From positions 51,078,416 to 51,142,415 of the forward strand of contig JALMGJ010000003.1 of NCBI GenBank assembly GCA_023362775.1: 64,000 nt of DNA. The letters run 5' to 3'. Below are positions 60,601 through 64,000 of this stretch, piece after piece. Under the pieces are notes generated by a model. That model made no database searches. It was given only the letters and a program-made list of their open reading frames with translations, and was not told the DNA's origin. The position numbers and the translations under genes were made by a program. The DNA comes from Charina bottae (Eukaryota > Chordata > Lepidosauria > Squamata > Charinaidae). Every line of letters begins with the position of its first letter. The stretch's first letter is position 1.

Positions 60601-61124
60601 TTTTGTTGTTGTTTATTCGTTCAGTCGCTTCCGACTCTTCGTGACTTCATGGACCAGCCCACGCCAGAGCTTTCTGTCGGCCGTCACCATCCCCAGCTCC
60701 CCAATGGTTGAGTCCGTCGCCTCCAGAATACCATCCATCCATCTTGCCCTTGGTCGGCCCCTCTTCCTTTTGCCTTCCACTTTTCCTAGCATCAGCTTCT
60801 TCTCCAGGGTATCCTGTCTTCTCATTATGTGGCCAAAGTACTTCAGTTTTGCCTTTAATATCATTCCCTCAAGTGAGCAGTCTGGCTTGATTTCCTGGAG
60901 GATGGACTGGTTTGATCTTCTTGCAGTCCAAGGCACTCTCAGAATTTTCCTCCAACACCACAGTTCAAAAGCATCTATCTTCCTTCGCTCAGCCTTCCTT
61001 ATGGTTCAGCTCTCGCAGCCATAGGTTACTACAGGGAATACCATTGCTTTAACTATGCGGACCTTTGTTGTCAGTGTGATGTCTCTGCTCTTAACTATTT
61101 TATCAAGATTTGCCATTGCTCTCC
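60601..61124 (-). mobile_element. BovB/RTE LINE 3' end inserted in a microsatellite
   Basis: The minus strand encodes AFELWCWRKILRV and PWTARRSNQSILQEI to KLKYFGHIMRRQDT and RWMDGILEATDS, then a 3' end matching the copy at 20913. The element is flanked on both sides by CATA repeats, so the original target was a CATA microsatellite. It belongs to a different subfamily from the copy at 51233 (MDGILEATDS against LDSITDVTN). Confidence 0.88.
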
Positions 61125-61494
61125 TACATACATACATACATACAATAGTGATAACATACATACCTCAGGCTTTTTAAAAAATGTTTTACAAATATTATTC
61201 CCAGAATAGGCTAAACTTGCTAGTAAGCCCTAAACCTAGTCCATTTTGCCAAAAAATATAATACAATACAATAAAAATGAAGTAGCTAAAGCATTTATAT
61301 TCTTCCCATTATAAGGAAGACTGTTTTATCAAATCTCAAATTGGTTTGAATCAAATATTTCTGTACGTTCAAATCTCACATTCAGATCAGATCTTGCCAG
61401 ATCCAGTAATATGTCTATGAAGGTTCTCAGTCATCCAGGTGGAATTGTCTGTAGCTTGAATCATGTCAACTGGATTTCTATTTTCTTAGTGGAA

Positions 61495-61527
61495 ACGTTT
61501 CACTCCTTATCCAAGGAGCTTCTTCAG
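61495..61527 (-). ncRNA. Hammerhead-like ribozyme core downstream of the PLE ORF
   Basis: On the minus strand CTGAAGA (61527-61521) is followed by CTCCTT/AAGGAG forming a perfect 6-bp stem II with a 4-nt loop, then GAAA (61501-61498) and the palindrome-like ACGTTTCC. PLE repeats are known to hold hammerhead motifs with a minimal stem III. The stem differs from the type at 50-52 kb, so two PLE families are present. Confidence 0.7.
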
Positions 61528-61628
61528 TCTGAGCAAAGTTAGTAAGGGAATCCTTAAATATGTTTCTAGGCTGGCTGTGTGACCTTGCACCTGGGGCTAG
61601 GTCATGGTTATTTTTGAGATGTTTGATT

Positions 61629-64000
61629 CTAAGTCCCTTTATCATCTAAAGGAGGATCGTTAAGATTACCCTGCTGCTGTTGAGCTTGCGAAATGGTCTT
61701 AATCTTCCTAGGCACAGAAGACAAAGCAGGAAGGAAGATAGGGGAAAGGTTATGCCTGAGGCCCCCACCTCTATTCAAGGAAGGATTTTCCAAGTTGGCA
61801 TGAATGGATTCCTTGACCCCTCTCTCAAACCACCTATCTTCTCTGTCTAAAATGTGAACATTAATGTCCTCAAATGAGTGTCCTTTTTCCTTTAGATGAA
61901 GATAAACTGCTGACTCTGGTCCTGTGGTGTTACTTCTCCTGTGTTGGGCCATCCTCCTGTACAAAGGTTGTTTGGTTTCTCCAATGTAGAGTTCAGAGCA
62001 CTCCTCACTGCACTGGATTGCATACACTACATTGCTTTCCTTGTGTTTTGGAGTTTGATCTTTGGGGTGTACAAGCCTCTGTCTCAGTGTGTTGGTGGGT
62101 TTGAAATATACAGGTATGTGGTGTTTGCCAAATATCCGTTTTATCTTTTCAGACACGCCAGCCATGTAAGGAATGACCAGGTTCTTCCGTTTACTCTGAG
62201 TCTCAGCCCTATCTGTCGCTGTTTTAGGTCTGGTAGAGTTAGATTTAGTGAAGGCCCAATTTGGATATCCACAGGCCTGCAGAGCTGTTCTCAGATGCTG
62301 CTTTTCATTCTTTTTGGAATCCATGGAGGTGGGGATGGTTTCTGCTCTGTGTGACAATGTCCTGATGACTCCTAGTTTGTGCTGCAGTGGATGGTGGGAG
62401 TCAAACATCAGGTATTGATCTGTGTGTGTGGGTTTCCTGTAGATCCCTATTTCTAGCTTGCCACCGGTCCCAATGAGGACTTCACAGTCTAGGAATGCCA
62501 GTCTGTTGTCCTTGGTGTCTTCTCTGGTGAAGCTAATGTTGGCATCTATAGTGTTTATATGGTCCGTGAAGGCCTGTACTTCCTGGGCCTTGATTTTGAC
62601 CCAGGTGTCATCCACATACCTAAACCAGTGGGTGGGCACCGTTCCCTGGAATGTGTTGCGTGCTTTCTTCTCCACTTCTTCCATGTATAAATTGGCCACA
62701 ATGGGTGACACAGGAGAACCCATGGCACAGCCGTGTTTCTGTCTGTAAAAGTCACCTCTGTATGTGAAATAAGTGGTGTTAAGACACAGGTCCAGAAGAT
62801 GGCAGATCTGGTTTGGGTTGAGATGGCTTCTCCTTTCCAGGGTGCTGTCCTCTTCTAGTCTCTTCCTGACAGCGGATAGAGCATGAGTGGTGGGGATGCT
62901 GGTGAAAAGGGAGGACACATCAAAGGAGACCATAGTTTCATCTGTATCCAGTTTCAGGATCTTTGCTTTGGAAACAAATTCTTCCGAATTATGGATGTGG
63001 TGTTCAGAGTGTCCAACTAGAGGTGCTAGTATGGAAGAGAGGTGTTTGGCAATGTTGTATGTTACCGAATTGATGCTGCTGACTATGGGTCGGAGGGGTG
63101 TTCCTTCCTTGTGGATCTTAGGAAGTCCGTAGATGCAGGGGATGGCTTCTCCAGGATACAGACGGTGGTAGGTAATCCTATCGATGGAGCCATCATGTTC
63201 CAGTTGTTTCAAACTGTCTATTGCCTTTTTCTTGTAATTGTTGGTGGGGTCTCTTTTCAGTTTTTCATATGTATGGTGATCCTCCAAAAGTGAGGTAATT
63301 TTATTGTGGTAGTCTGCAGTGTTTAGAACCACTGTACATCTTCCTTTGTCAGCAGGTAAAATGGTGATGGTTTCATCTTTGCTGAGGGCTGTCAGGGCTC
63401 TCCTCTCTTGGACGGTAAGGTTGGGGGGAGGAGGTTGAGCACTGGACAGAGCTGCAGATATTTTAAGCCGGAGTTGTTCTGCTTCTTCAAAAGGTAGGTG
63501 GTTGTTGTGGATGGCAGATTCTGTGGCTGTAATGAGCTCCACAACTGGAACTTGCTTGGGAGTGATGGCAAAATTAAGACCTTTGGCTAGGACATCTCTC
63601 TCTGGTTGGGTAAGTTCTCTGTCTGAGAGATTTTTCACCCACATGTTCTTTTTGTCCTCTGTGGTCCTGTTGTTGTTGTTCCTCCCAGCGGTTTCTCCAG
63701 TTCCTTGTTTCTGCTTGCTGCGAGAAAGAAGAATGTCAAATTTCTTAGTTTGCCTCTCCTTTGTCTTGTGATGCTGGGCCAGCTGTACTTTATTGCCAAG
63801 CTGAATAACTCTATCCAGGATTGGGTCAGGAAGGGTGGCTGTGAGTTCCTGGTGAAGGTTTTCAAAATTGTATTGCAGGGCATCAATGGTGAAGTGGACT
63901 TGCCTTATTCTTTCATTTAGAAGATGTCTTTGTGCCTGCTGCAGGATCTGATCTGCTCTGTGACCCTTAACTGTAGATTGCAGGCGTAGGCTTGTCGGGA
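61629..64000 (-). CDS. Penelope-like reverse transcriptase with GIY-YIG endonuclease, 5'-partial
   Basis: The enzyme would copy the element RNA and nick the target. The first in-frame ATG is at 63644, giving 671 residues, but the same frame stays open upstream to the window edge (118 more codons by hand translation, including a HLLNERIRQVHFTIDALQ segment). The true start is therefore beyond 64000. Counting from that Met: PADKGRCTVV near 97, RT motif A FDVSSLF near 241, GSPVSP near 309, catalytic YVDD near 343, a GIY-YIG domain with VVYAIQC near 539, YIGET near 553, arginines in YRRMAQHRR, and a late HANLENPSLN. A CxxxC pair typical of PLE endonucleases is present. All expected catalytic residues are visible and no stop or frameshift occurs, which is unusual for this window. 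Confidence 0.93.
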   Translation of the reverse strand, partial: PTSLRLQSTVKGHRADQILQQAQRHLLNERIRQVHFTIDALQYNFENLHQELTATLPDPILDRVIQLGNKVQLAQHHKTKERQTKKFDILLSRSKQKQGTGETAGRNNNNRTTEDKKNMWVKNLSDRELTQPERDVLAKGLNFAITPKQVPVVELITATESAIHNNHLPFEEAEQLRLKISAALSSAQPPPPNLTVQERRALTALSKDETITILPADKGRCTVVLNTADYHNKITSLLEDHHTYEKLKRDPTNNYKKKAIDSLKQLEHDGSIDRITYHRLYPGEAIPCIYGLPKIHKEGTPLRPIVSSINSVTYNIAKHLSSILAPLVGHSEHHIHNSEEFVSKAKILKLDTDETMVSFDVSSLFTSIPTTHALSAVRKRLEEDSTLERRSHLNPNQICHLLDLCLNTTYFTYRGDFYRQKHGCAMGSPVSPIVANLYMEEVEKKARNTFQGTVPTHWFRYVDDTWVKIKAQEVQAFTDHINTIDANISFTREDTKDNRLAFLDCEVLIGTGGKLEIGIYRKPTHTDQYLMFDSHHPLQHKLGVIRTLSHRAETIPTSMDSKKNEKQHLRTALQACGYPNWAFTKSNSTRPKTATDRAETQSKRKNLVIPYMAGVSEKIKRIFGKHHIPVYFKPTNTLRQRLVHPKDQTPKHKESNVVYAIQCSEECSELYIGETKQPLYRRMAQHRRSNTTGPESAVYLHLKEKGHSFEDINVHILDREDRWFERGVKESIHANLENPSLNRGGGLRHNLSPIFLPALSSVPRKIKTISQAQQQQGNLNDPPLDDKGT

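Larger units (their letters stand above)
61413..64000 (-). mobile_element. Penelope-like element, 3' part with complete downstream end
   Basis: The minus strand carries the large RT/GIY-YIG frame (from the window edge to 61629), then a 3' region with a hammerhead-like motif at 61495-61527. The 3' limit near 61413 is approximate, since no target duplication can be checked without the other end. PLEs are telomerase-related retroelements with unusual LTR-like repeats. Confidence 0.9.

Overview
This window is nuclear DNA of a squamate reptile, most likely a lizard. Three lines of evidence agree. There are four Sauria-type tRNA SINEs. There are two BovB/RTE LINE subfamilies, one of them encoding a protein close to the ruminant/squamate BovB. 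The five real coding exons belong to DAB1, the Reelin-pathway adaptor, and read as an amniote ortholog. There are no bacterial-style genes. Almost every other open frame is a transposable element or a chance frame, especially in the GC-rich block at 47-49 kb.

Host gene: DAB1 runs on the plus strand. Exons lie at about 24504-24635 (second half of the PTB domain), 26475-26594 (end of the PTB domain), 27076-27114 (39-nt microexon), 29865-29930 and 38488-38547. All are phase 0-0. Three of them end exactly on the Tyr-Gln of a phosphotyrosine motif, so cassette splicing would change the residues after each tyrosine. Bases 1-24503 are upstream intron and 38548-64000 are downstream intron. The exons encoding the start of the PTB domain and the C-terminal region are outside the window.

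Mobile elements, left to right. At 0-10 kb: L2/CR1 fragments, a 5'-truncated Sauria SINE, an LTR-like insert and two hAT-like MITEs. At 11.1-13.8 kb: a Ty3/Gypsy chromovirus derivative with both LTR ends, most of pol deleted and a chromodomain retained. At 16-18 kb: an RTE fragment split by a SINE, and an inverted duplication of about 160 bp. At 20-36 kb: L2, RTE, L1 tails and pogo/Tigger-like TIR elements scattered among the exons. At 42.8-54.7 kb: three related hAT-type nonautonomous elements with 8-bp target duplications, each carrying a tandem array of ATTGG plus GC-box units near the right end. The largest has a CpG-island-like cargo that includes an ATG followed by a splice donor. Between them are a full-ended but internally deleted L1 and a full-ended but internally deleted BovB, and each was later hit by a Penelope-like short insertion carrying a hammerhead-like ribozyme motif. 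At 57-61 kb: two Sauria SINEs, microsatellites and a second BovB-type 3' end. At 61.4-64 kb: a Penelope-like element on the minus strand. Its RT/GIY-YIG reading frame is open from its stop codon to the window edge (at least 789 codons), and a hammerhead-like motif lies just downstream.

Target-site duplications allow the insertions to be ordered: L2 before hAT; BovB and L1 before Penelope; RTE before SINE. No computation was run. Family names rest on recognised motifs and flanking duplications, and boundaries given without a target-site duplication are approximate.
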